Source of the DNA: Takifugu bimaculatus
Lineage: Eukaryota > Chordata > Actinopteri > Tetraodontiformes > Tetraodontidae
Assembly: GCA_004026145.2 (NCBI GenBank)
Contig: CP034991.1
Location: 1,507,634-1,571,633 of the forward strand
Direction: 5' to 3'
Length of the DNA: 64,000 bases
A program made the translations under genes and the position numbers. Shown here one piece after another: positions 1-37,511 of the stretch (within the stretch, counting starts at the first letter, position 1; every line of letters starts with the position of its first letter). The notes beneath the pieces are model-generated. The model made no database searches. It saw only the letters and a program-made list of their open reading frames with translations, and had not been told where the DNA came from.

Positions 1-722
1 CTGCCAATATCATTTTCCACTCAATAACAATAGTTAAAAACAAAAAAAAACTGCAACTGTTACTATGGATAAAAACATGCCGTCTTAAAAAGTGACAAAC
101 AGGTTTTGACAAAGATATTTCCACCAACTTAAGAAACGACTGGCTTAAAGAGGTTGAAATTATGCAGACAACAAGTACAAATGGCAAATGTTTAATTATA
201 ATAATATAATGAGAAAACCTCTACTTAAAACTTTACATACTGTATTTCCAGTGCAGTGTTTGTGTGTCACACAAGTGTGTATTCACAGGAGGGCAGCAGA
301 CAGTGGGGAAAAGAGCACAAGAAGAGTCCCGAGAACACCCACAAGTCGGCGTGATGAAGAGATGAAGAGGAAACCGCGACTGACGATGATGATGGACGGT
401 GTTGTGCGCCAGGTGACCGGCAGGGGGCAGTAGTGGCCAAGAGAAGAGATGCATGCTGGGGGCTGTGGTATCCAATGGGTGACGGGTTGCTGCTTCAGGA
501 CGAGGGGGCCCAAAGTAACACTGAGCTTGTTCTTTAACCCCCCCAATCGTCTTCATCCCGTGAGTAGAACGTTCTCGACAGACAGTGCTTTGACCTTCGA
601 CCCTGAAAAGCAAAGGAACTATTTTTTTTTTTTTAATTAAAATGAGCCCTAGTCCACACTATTTCTGGTTGGGGAGAATGCAGCATTAGCTTAGCTTAGC
701 ATAAAGACAGGAAGCAGGCACC
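1..722 (-). other. camk2b 3' UTR / downstream region
   Basis: No coding signal. On the minus strand an ATTAAA hexamer lies at plus positions 632-637 and another at 191-196; no AATAAA is visible. The transcript end therefore may lie at one of these weak sites or beyond the window edge. Confidence 0.4.
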
Positions 723-29057
<28,335 letters not shown>

Positions 29058-29330
29058 GTCGCTCCCCTGTCTCGCGCTTCTTCCTCTTCTTCAACTACTT
29101 TGACAGCTCCGGAAAAGACGCGAGTCCTAAACAAGCTTCAAACCGGCGGATCCGCCCAGCAGCTGGAGCGGTAAAAACGAAAAGTGCCGAGTGAAGGAGG
29201 GCGATAAGTGCAGTTGCAGCGACCAGGGCGGGTGGACTCTCTCTCACCGCTGACAGCCGCTGCGCTTCACAGGACCGCCGTCAAGTTTCCGGAACGAGAC
29301 AAGGTCACTTCCTGCTGCGATTTTCAAAAT
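29058..29330 (-). promoter_or_regulatory. camk2b 5' UTR and promoter region
   Basis: GC- and CpG-rich sequence immediately upstream of the camk2b start codon, continuing a CpG-rich stretch from about 28500. No TATA box is seen at a suitable distance on the minus strand. The transcription start cannot be fixed from sequence alone. Confidence 0.4.
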
Positions 29331-30321
29331 AAAATACAGACGTTGCGTTTAAAACTAGTCACTATTTCTCCTGGGCTGTTTTCCTAAAACTGATGTAAAT
29401 GTAAGACTAAGACGAAGACTATTTTTGTAAGAACTGGTGAAATCACTATGCCCTGTTATATAAATACTTGTGCGTGATGAACTTGAAGTATGTTCGCGCC
29501 ATGACTAGTTGTGTGGCGAGTGACTTATCGGTCGCGTAACTTCAACATACGGAATTCAGCAAACTTTGCCACATACTTTGTCACATACGCAATATAAATT
29601 CTTAAACTCCAGCAAACGTTCGTCTTCTAAATATTTATGTATTTTCCGGTTTGTTTATGCTAGTTCTAGCTAACTTGACGCAGCCTATTCGGGGCTCGTT
29701 ATGAGATTCAGTTTTGGGACGTGGAGGTCGCGGCTATTGTTGCCCTCTGGCGGACACATGATGGAGTTGCAACGCGTGTCGACGTAATCCAACACACCTC
29801 CAGCAGGCTGGGTGCGGATTTCCAAATAGGGGCAAATATGTGGGCACTTATTTGTGCCTTCAGAACCTGTCACCATTTGCATGCATCTGCACTCAAGCTG
29901 AAAGGTGTGATTCGCTGTTAAATACAAACTACAAAAATATAAACATTCAAATGCTGGTCATGTAGGGTAGAAGGCAACAGAAGATCAGAAATGCATGATA
30001 GATTTGTTCCGTATAATAGGTCTTTGTTCTATAATAACAATGGCTTTAATTTGTAAGATTTTTCAAAGAAAATAATAATAAATGGCGTCTTTCTGGTTTA
30101 GGCTTAAGTGTCAAACAGGCTATAAAATGATGATGTCCTCTCAGTCAGTGTCCCACCAGAATGTTGGGCAGCATAAAAATTGCTTGAGGATGCAAACTTG
30201 GACCAACAGAAACTAATAACACATGCTAATTTCTTCAGAATTTACTAAAGATTAAATTGAAGACTCGAGCCAATCAAGTGGCATTTTAAGCTTACACAGA
30301 TACTTTAGTTAAATAATGCCA
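29331..30321. other. Intergenic interval between camk2b and the sec24-like gene
   Basis: AT-rich sequence without a supported gene. Open frames on both strands near 29690-29920 mirror each other and show no recognisable family. Confidence 0.5.
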
Positions 30322-30327
30322 TTTATT
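30322..30327 (-). terminator. Probable polyadenylation signal of the sec24-like gene
   Basis: AATAAA on the minus strand, about 285 bp after the stop codon at 30610. Confidence 0.5.
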
Positions 30328-30609
30328 TATTAATGAGCTTACACACGCACACACACAGTACAGCGTCACATCATCAAATGAAATAGACCATAAACAGGTG
30401 AAAACATTGTGACTGACAGCTGAGGTCTGTCTGCCGAGCCCACTTCCTCAGTGCTGCTCTTCAGTCTCCACCGGCTCATGTTGGCGGCACCCAGATCGAG
30501 ACATTTAATGCAGTTTCTGTCCAGACTGTGAACTCAGGACACCTTGATGTGTTGTCCGTTATATTTTAAACTCTGCCGCTGTGCGCGCTCGTGCATGTGT
30601 GAGTGTGCG

Positions 30610-31404
30610 TCACTGCAGAAGCCGGACGGAGTTGACATGAAGGTGGTAGAGGAAGTCGGCGTACGAGGCTCCTCCGTTTGGACTCTTGTCCTCCACCAGG
30701 TGGCGCTGCAGGGCCTCCTCGCCGGCGTCGCCCTGTTTAACCACCCAGAGCTGAGGAAGAAAATCACGGCCGTGATGTTTCCAGGAGACAAAAACAATGA
30801 CATCTTTAACGGACGTGATAGTTACCCTGCGGTCATTCAGATGGAAACGGAGTGAGGATTGTTTCATGACTGCACTTGTTACTAACGTTAACTACTTTAA
30901 TTGTTGACATTGCTATGTCTAACAATTTTGTCAGCCAGTGGAGACTCAGTTCAGAGATTTTTGGATGAATCATAGAGGAGACCTTCAGGAGCAGCTCACC
31001 TTGCGAGCATAGGGGACCTGGGTGTTCAGCTTGTTGATAAGGGATCGAACGCTGAGGGACAGCTGGTTCTGGAGAACTGGCAGCTTGGTCTGTAGCAACA
31101 TAAGCACAGGAATAAAATCTCAGTCTCCTTCCAGTTTGAGGCTTAGTTGATAGAAACAGTTTGGTTATCGGAGCAGATGAAGCTGCTCTGAATGAGGATG
31201 TCTCACCTCTCCTGAGGACAGCGAGAAGAAGCAGTTGGTGTTAAAGAGCTGGACCAGGGTGCATGCTGGGACTTGAGCGCCTACCCAGAGAAACAGCGTG
31301 AGAGGTGCGTGCACCAAGTACACGCCCGTGGGCTTCAGGCTGCTGGCGGAGCAGCGCAGCGGCTCCTCTGGGTTTGGAGGGTCGGCGCTGTCAGCTGACA
31401 GCGG
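30610..31404 (-). CDS. sec24-like C-terminal gelsolin-like domain exons and stop
   Basis: 31404-31207 (... TGVYLVHAPLTLFLWVGAQ...), 31089-31000 (TKLPVLQNQLSLSVRSLINK...) and 30750-30610 (LWVVKQGDAGEEALQRHLVE ... VRLLQ and TGA). The LFLWVG signature and the LVEDKS-GGASY end are characteristic of Sec24C/D. Confidence 0.85.
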
Positions 31405-34400
31405 CTAAAACGGACAAACGAACGGAATGTACCAATCCGAAGACACAAATCTCAATTTGGGCCATGACCCACAAGTGTTGGTGTTACAGACCAGAGGGAG
31501 CAGCAGAGGGTAGAAGTGTGTGGAGATGCAGAGGGTGTCCAAGCCGAGCACCTGGCATCGCTGCTGCAGACGCTGGTGAACTGGAGGTCCGCAGGCCCGG
31601 CAGAAGAACGTCACTCTTCCTCAGGCTGTTAATGTAAACAGGAAGTGCTCGGAGGTGTTGAGGGAGGACCAGCTGCAGGACAGGAGATTAGAGAGTTGCG
31701 ACTTGAATTCAGCGCCACAAAAATCAGAGATTTGAATGTAAAACAAGTCAATGAGATAATTAATGATGAGGTGTAATTTATGTTTATGTTATCACCTGTC
31801 CAGCAGACACCGAAACGGAGCTGCTGTGTTTGCGATAAGACGCCAAAGCTTCCGTCACATCCGTCTGCAGCTCCCCCCTCAGCTCCTGCAGGGGGCGCTC
31901 CAACACAGCACAGTAGACTGGACACGCGCAGCGAGACGCAAGAGGAAGTCAACTCGGTGTGAGGTCCCAGCTGTTAGATTTTGTGAACAAAGGATACCAG
32001 TAAAACGAGAAGATCTTACAGAAGCTTACTTTTTTTGCAGTAGAAAGTGAGGAGCGTTTGGGCCTGATACTGGCGGAAAATGTCCCGTAGGTGGCGTGAG
32101 CAGCCCAGGGTCAGGGTGTGAACCCTGGTCCTTCTGTCACCTGTCTGGGTACAGTAGGATAATACAGCCTGAAACACAGAGAGGATGAGAGTCAAACCAA
32201 GACAGATGGGGCTCCGGGTGTTTAACAGAATAACCAGATGTATAAAGTTAAATGTACTGTTAACTGGTTAAACAGCTTTACACTTTAAACAAGAGCAATC
32301 AAAGTGATAAAGTGTCAGTTTAACAGAATTACCACCTGTATGGTGACGCCTCTCGTCTCATCCAGCCCTCTGGAGTGAGCGAGCTCCACGGCCTGGGTTG
32401 TAAACTGGTTCATGGTTGCCATGGTGACGTGGCCAGGGTCAGGCCCGGGGATAAAAAGATCCGTAACAGCCCGACACCCGTAAATCTGCGTCACGAAAAA
32501 AGAACACAAGCGTGGAATTAGAGACAGTTTTTCAAGGCGCTGCCGGATTGACTGATACAGAAACATGTCTGACCTTTGCTGACAAACACCCTGAGGTCGG
32601 CCTTGTAGGCCGTGTCCATCTCTACGCTCCTCCACAGGTCTGTGCTGAAACGCTCCCTGTCCAGTTCTCCCTGAGTGGGAAATAATACACTCAATGGGAT
32701 CAAAACAACACAGAGCTCTATGACGATAGCCAGTCATCGTCAACTCCTGAAGGACGTCTCTGGCTATCAATTATAATGATAATGATAGTGGGCGGAGCTT
32801 CTGACATACCTGAAGCTGGCTGTAAGAGTGCAACGCTCCACCCGTTAGATATGGAATGTGTCCAGGCCAAGCTCCGCCCACGTCTTGCTGAGAGAGGACA
32901 AACATGTGGACGCCGCAACCCTGACTGACACACTCCTTGGCCAATGAGAGCGCTCGATCTGACGGCTGGAAGATGGACTAAAAACACAGTGCGAGATGAT
33001 GGCAGAGTGACAGTCGCTGTGTGAGTGTGTGTGAGTGTGTGTGTGTGCGTGTGTGTGTGTGCACCTTTGGTTTGTTGGAGCCAAAGAACCCTGAGGATCC
33101 ATTTGAAGGATGTGACTCTGTCAGAGGAGCAGCGTGAAAGATCAGCAGTTTTCCGGGACAGCTCAGCTCCTGAAGACGACCCAAATGAAATCAGAAACTT
33201 TCCAGAACTACAACAGAACTACAACTGGGACCGACCTGCAGCACAGCAAGTCCTGCTTTGACCGGCAGCTCCACGGGGACTCCTCCTGGAGCTTCCCCCT
33301 CTGGACTAAACTGAGGCAGCAGCTGCAGCACGCTGGGCACAGAGACAGACGTGAACGCCACCACTCGACACCAGATATGGTCATAGAACCGAGACCGGAC
33401 CGGTCTCACCTGTTGATACTGTCTATACAGTCTTTGAGGCGCACCAGAAGCCCCTCCCTTACAGGAAGCTGCAGGTCTTCTGTGTCTGTGATGACCAGCA
33501 TGTGGGGGCGGGACAGCACAGGGCTGAGGTCATACAGGTGGACGTGGGTGTCATATGTCATCAACCCAACGCGGACATCGGACAAAGCGCCGCCGTCCTC
33601 CCTACGAGAAGATCCAGAGTGAAGGGCAGCAACAGCTACTGAACATGCTGGAGAAGAGTGCATGTGCATGTGTGTGCACGTGTACCAGGAAGCATGTCTT
33701 ACCTCTCCACATGACCCAGCAGATTAAGTAATTGTTGGGTTAAAAATTCCAGATGTCCTCCTCTCAGCGCGGGCCTGGACACGTCTATGGCCAGAATCAG
33801 TGCTGCAGGGATCGCCCTGGACGGAGGTAAACGAGCATCATGAACACTCATTTGCCATCGGCTTCGATGCTAATGATGAATCCCGAATCCCCGTAGAAGG
33901 ATTTAAGGAATCGGGGAACGTTGTTGTCATACAGCACTGATTTGCACGTAAAATGCTGCAAAATTCCGAACAACTGCGAAGTGAGGTTTGAGAGAATTTG
34001 ACCTTTTCAGCACTGAGGACCTCATACGACCCCATGCTGAGCTCAGGCCTCTTGTCTTTATCCACCCGAGCCCCCTGCACTCCATTGGTGGGCTGGTAGT
34101 GTTGCCATGGCACTGAGGACCACAGAAGAAGAAACAGGCATGTAAAGGAAGCACTTACAATAAATATTTTACCCTTTATGTGCAACATCAAAGTGTTTCA
34201 GCCAGGAAAACAATATTCTTGTGAGTATAAAGTCATACAAAGGACAGCAAACTGGAAGTTCAGGCTCCACTTATTTATTATTATTATTGGTTATTATTTA
34301 GATTTACCTTCGGTGAGTTTATCACAGAAGGGACAGTGAAACCTCTGACCGCAGTCCAGCCAGCCCATGGCCGGACACATGGAGGCTCCACACCAGCTGC

Positions 34401-36027
34401 ATCCCTTCACGCACTGTGGCTCCGTGCACACTTGCAGAGGGCTCTGGAGTCACATAAACATGTCACAACCTCGCCCGTCATTCGGAAACATTTCATTTTC
34501 CGCCTCTGACTTGCAGAACTTCCCGACCTCTCCAGCATTTGGCTTCGCCAGAGGGGTGACCAGGGCACCCAGGGGCAGCCGGGTGAGCAGGGCCACTTGA
34601 CCTTCACAGGGCACGCAGTACGTGGTGGAGCGGATGGCGAGCGGACTCGCATTTCCTGGAGTTTAAATGGAGAGCGGGGATGGACATTATGTATTTCCAT
34701 CCACAGAAGAGGCTGCAAGCTGGTTTGTGGCATTTTAATTTCGTTCAGTTGCATCATACGATGAGGGGAATCGAGAAGCTGGTATCTGTGACTACAGTAC
34801 TGACGTAGCAGGTGTGTGTGTGTGTGTGCGTGCGCTGTGTTTACCCCTGTCTTCTATGGTGCAGGATGTGGTTGCCAGGGGAGGAAGTTGAGAATACGGC
34901 TCAGAGACAAAGACCTTGTCCTTCCACTCAGCCTGGTCCTCTGCAATCACCTTTACCTGAGACAGAAAAGTCCCACTCAGACTAACTCACCTGTTAATGA
35001 GGAGGATTAACCAGAGCGAGAGGGCAGCTCGGGGAGGTGTGTTTGGGTTTAGATACACCTTGAAGGGGTTAAAATGCTAATTTGGTGAAATACACTCACA
35101 GCACTGGGTAGAAGCTCTGGGTTCAAGCCGTAACGAGAGTTAGGAGACTGCAGAAAAAAACCCAAAAAAACGACTAACTGTTGGAAACCTTAATTATGAT
35201 TAATAATCTTTTCTATTTCATGCAATTTTTTTTGTTTTTACCTGTGGGTGTGGTGTCACCGTCGCTGCCAGGGGAGAAGGGAATGTTCAGGTTGCCTAAA
35301 AAAAGAAGTCGGTAAAGTTTTAAGTAAGTTTTAAGAAGCTAACACATGGGCTGCTTTCTTCCCTGGTTTGGATCCATCCAGGACATGTGATCTGTAATTG
35401 AAACGATCCAAATGAACAGTACCTATGTAGTGGGACGTGATCCCCTCTGGAGGCTGATGGAGAGGAGAGGTAGGTGAGGCCAGACTTTGCACATATCCAT
35501 CAGAAGTCTTCACATTCCTCAGCCCAAACGCAGGCTCAGAGGAACACGGGGGACTCTGGTATGCATTTGGTCCAGGTACCCAAGAGCTGATGGGCAACTG
35601 CTCTTGGTACGGTGACCCAGCTCCATTCTGGGACATCTGACGTGTATGTGAGTGCAAAACTGGGGGCAATATTGCGTTGTTTTGGACTATAAGTTGAGGT
35701 TAATGGGATCTGGTTTGTCATGTAAGGCTGTGTTCCTTTGCCCAGGAGAGGGAGAGAAGTTGGAGGTATGTTTTTCCCTTTGGCTGCTGAATCTATGGAT
35801 GCAAGACGAGAATAGTGTGTGATGCGCTGTGCATCGTTTCCTTCTAGGGTGGAAGCCTGAGAGTGTTCGTAGCAGGACCTCTGCTCAGGAGGCGAGCTCT
35901 GGGTTCCATGCTGAAGGCTGGGAAGTTGGGTGCATGGGGGTGGGGACCAACCTTCGGGCCAACCCACATGTGACAGGAAGTGTGGCTCTGATTGGTTGCG
36001 AGGACGTCCATCATCATCCATAACCAT
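30610..36027 (-). CDS. Sec24C/D-class COPII cargo adaptor (whole gene), frames broken in this sequence
   Basis: Sec24 pairs with Sec23 in the inner COPII coat and selects ER export cargo. Exons: 36027-35423, 35295-35242, 35147-35100, 34956-34845, 34655-34528, 34443-34308, 34112-34003, 33816-33703, 33601-33410, 33332-33236, 33169-33065, 32977-32810, 32670-32574, 32485-32336, 32168-32030, 31917-31796, 31672-31492, 31404-31207, 31089-31000, 30750-30610. Class C/D is shown by RPELSMGSYE, GNASP followed by an RSTTY block, and the C-terminal LVEDKSPNGGASYADFLYHL. Expected length is about 993 residues if five one-base surpluses are discounted (SEC24C/D are about 1,030-1,090). It is clearly diverged from both. 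The frame is interrupted in the exons beginning 36027, 35295, 33816, 32485 and 31672, each time by one extra base, mostly in a C/G run. Alternatively it could be a recent pseudogene. Confidence 0.85.
31492..32670 (-). CDS. sec24-like beta-sandwich and helical domain exons
   Basis: 32670-32574 (GELDRERFSTDLWRSVEMD...), 32485-32336 (VSGCYGSFYP then GPDPGHVTMATMN...), 32168-32030 (AVLSYCTQTGDRRTRVHTLT...), 31917-31796 (YCAVLERPLQELRGELQ... ASYRKHS) and 31672-31492 (LVLPQHLRALPVYINSLRKS... to THFYPLLLPL). Two one-base surpluses are needed to keep frame: in CCCC at plus 32447-32450 and in the CCGGG string at plus 31596-31600. Confidence 0.78.
32810..34112 (-). CDS. sec24-like trunk (vWA-like) domain exons
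   Basis: 34112-34003 (VPWQHYQ ... RPELSMGSYEVLSAEK), 33816-33703 (AIPAALILAIDVSRPALRGG...), 33601-33410 (VRVGLMTYDTHVHLYDLSPV...), 33332-33236 (SVLQLLPQFSPEGEAPGG...), 33169-33065 (ELSCPGKLLIFHAAPLTESH...) and 32977-32810 (SIFQPSDRALSLAKECVSQG...). The pattern IDVS, VGFxTY, GKLLxFH and AKEC is that of the Sec23/24 trunk. The second exon starts one base out of phase with the first; a GGG sits exactly at that acceptor. Confidence 0.8.
34308..34443 (-). CDS. sec24-like zinc-finger exon
   Basis: 136 nt encoding CVKGCSWCGASMCPAMGWLD and CGQRFHCPFCDKLTE. The Cys pairs CSWC and CPFC match the zinc site of Sec24 (SEC24C: CNRCKAYMCP ... CCFC). Confidence 0.85.
34528..35295 (-). CDS. sec24-like exons 3-6, conserved pre-zinc-finger region
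   Basis: Exons 35295-35242 (GNLNIPFS...), 35147-35100 (SPNSRYGLNPELLPSA), 34956-34845 (VKVIAEDQAEWKDKVFV... to TIEDRG) and 34655-34528 (NASPLAIRSTTYCVPCEGQ ... AKPNAGE). This corresponds to the LDPDAIPSPIQVIEDD ... GNASPRYIR block of SEC24C. The first two exons do not join in phase as written. Dropping one base from the CCCC at plus 35271-35274 makes them join. Alternatively the second exon starts later, at CCCAG|AGCTT. Confidence 0.75.
35423..36027 (-). CDS. sec24-like N-terminal Pro/Ser/Gln-rich exon with frameshift
   Basis: Start MVMDDDGRPRNQSEPHF; the exon itself begins near 36047 after CTCTAG, and two in-frame ATGs lie six bases apart. The disordered N-terminus is typical of Sec24C/D. 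The frame of the first part runs to about SPKQRNIAP. The second part (SQNGAGSPYQEQLPISSW ... ITSHYIG) is in the +1 frame. The switch coincides with a run of five C on the minus strand (plus 35662-35666). No GT donor lies between, so an intron does not explain it. Confidence 0.75.
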
Positions 36028-36470
36028 CACTGATTGGCTCGTTTCCTAGAGAAAATTAATACGATATTTAAACAGAAAATAAATGTTTTACACTCAAAAG
36101 AAATGCTTCATCTTTCTACAGTAATTAATGAATGCAAAGTCGTATGGATTGTCTAACTTAAAAGGTCAATTAACCGTCGCAATCTGTTGTTTGGCTAGGT
36201 TAATATCAATCAGTATCATTAAAGGTAGCCAGTGCAAAGGGGGGGGGAAAACAAACCGACACAGGCAGCCCATAGCTCCATCTAAACATTAGACATGAAA
36301 ACAAAAATCTCTTTTAAAAGAAGTGTTGTTTTTAGCACTGATCAGGACCGGTACCTTCATACATCAGGGGAAACGGCGCCGCACTTGTCCGTTATCCTCG
36401 CTAACGTTAGCGGCTCCATCGCGGCGGCTGCGACGGAAGGTTTAAAACCTTTTATTGGTGCAACGTAAAA
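36028..36470 (-). promoter_or_regulatory. sec24-like 5' exon and promoter region (putative)
   Basis: A CpG-containing stretch around 36360-36430 probably holds a non-coding first exon ending at ATGAAG|GTACCG (plus 36355). It carries a short upstream ORF starting MEPLTLARITDK that stops before the splice site. The main start is in the next exon at 36027. Confidence 0.4.
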
Positions 36471-36856
36471 TACTACAAAAGTATCTGGAGGATGGAGTTT
36501 AAACGATGCATTAGCACATATTCCTGGCTTGACAGGTCATTGACCAACCCCGGCTAGCCCCCGCAGCAATGCGTCAATTTAATAACGCAAATCATTTCCG
36601 TTCACCCTTTCAACATAAAAGCACGGTGCACTCAAGAAAAACGCCATAAAAGCAACTATACATGAGCTTTCCTTGGAAAATGTTTAGTGCAAACTGCTGT
36701 TGCATCAGTATATTGCAAGGTGGTGTTTAAGGGTTCTGATGTTTTGTTTGTTTTTTTAGGTTTGGCTAGGATACATACATGTATATTATTCATATATCCA
36801 TCAGCTGTGGCCTGACAGCACACACAAGTACACTGTTGTTGTCAGTTGGTTTTTTT

Positions 36857-36862
36857 TTTATT
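36857..36862 (-). terminator. Probable polyadenylation signal of the recombinase-like gene
   Basis: AATAAA on the minus strand, about 350 bp after the stop at 37216. Confidence 0.5.
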
Positions 36863-37215
36863 AAAGAACTAGGACACGGCAATATATGCTTTAAATCCTA
36901 AACGGCTTCATGGTCACCCAAAAGTCTAGAAAAGCACCACAGTAACTGGTATATAAACCCTCAGCACGAACTGCTGAAAACATGCCCTAAAATTGGCAAA
37001 AGTGAAAATTAATCAGATTGAATCTGGTCCATTTATATGAACAGATCAAAACAGAGGTGGCAGAACAATGAAATAACTGGCGATTGTGAGCCAACAAAAG
37101 ACCACCACTGGTTGAAAACAGTCGGCGATTTGCTGTAGTTGGTGAACGGACCTGTGGGGGAACGATGAGCGAGCGTTCTGCCTCGTTAAGCAGCTTAGGA
37201 CAAAAAAACCCACTG

Positions 37216-37511
37216 TCAGTTTGTCCAGTAATGCTGGTAAGGTTGTGGTTCCTCCCCCCTGATCCAGTTACTGTGCGACACTGTGGTTTGGGAGGTTCCA
37301 CCTTGTCGGAGGTGGGCGGTGATCCTGTTCCTGACATAGTCCTTCAACCCCTTCCAGGAGCGGTTCCTCAGCGCTTCCGCTTCGGTGTCCAGACAACGAA
37401 CGCAGTCGTTCTTCTGGGGGATCTTATGGCCCTCGATGAAACTCATCATTTGTCTTTCAACAGCTTGAACCTCCTCTTCCCCCCATTTATTTTTACCACC
37501 GCTCTGAAACA
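37216..37511 (-). CDS. Repeat module exon 3 and stop of recombinase-like gene
   Basis: Module at 37488-37309 begins KWGEEEVQAVERQMMSFIEG and ends RSWKGLKDYVRNRITAHL; reading on gives a short tail and a TGA. A possible donor (CAAG|GTGGAA) just after the module could instead splice to one more exon near 37165, so the last ~35 residues are uncertain. Confidence 0.62.

Noticed and set aside
33840..33960. Sequence in a sec24-like intron that reads NNVPRFLKSFYGDSGFIIS
   Set aside because: Suggestive of the NNKFPSPPAFIFMID block of Sec24, but it ends in a stop and lacks a fitting splice pair; judged chance.
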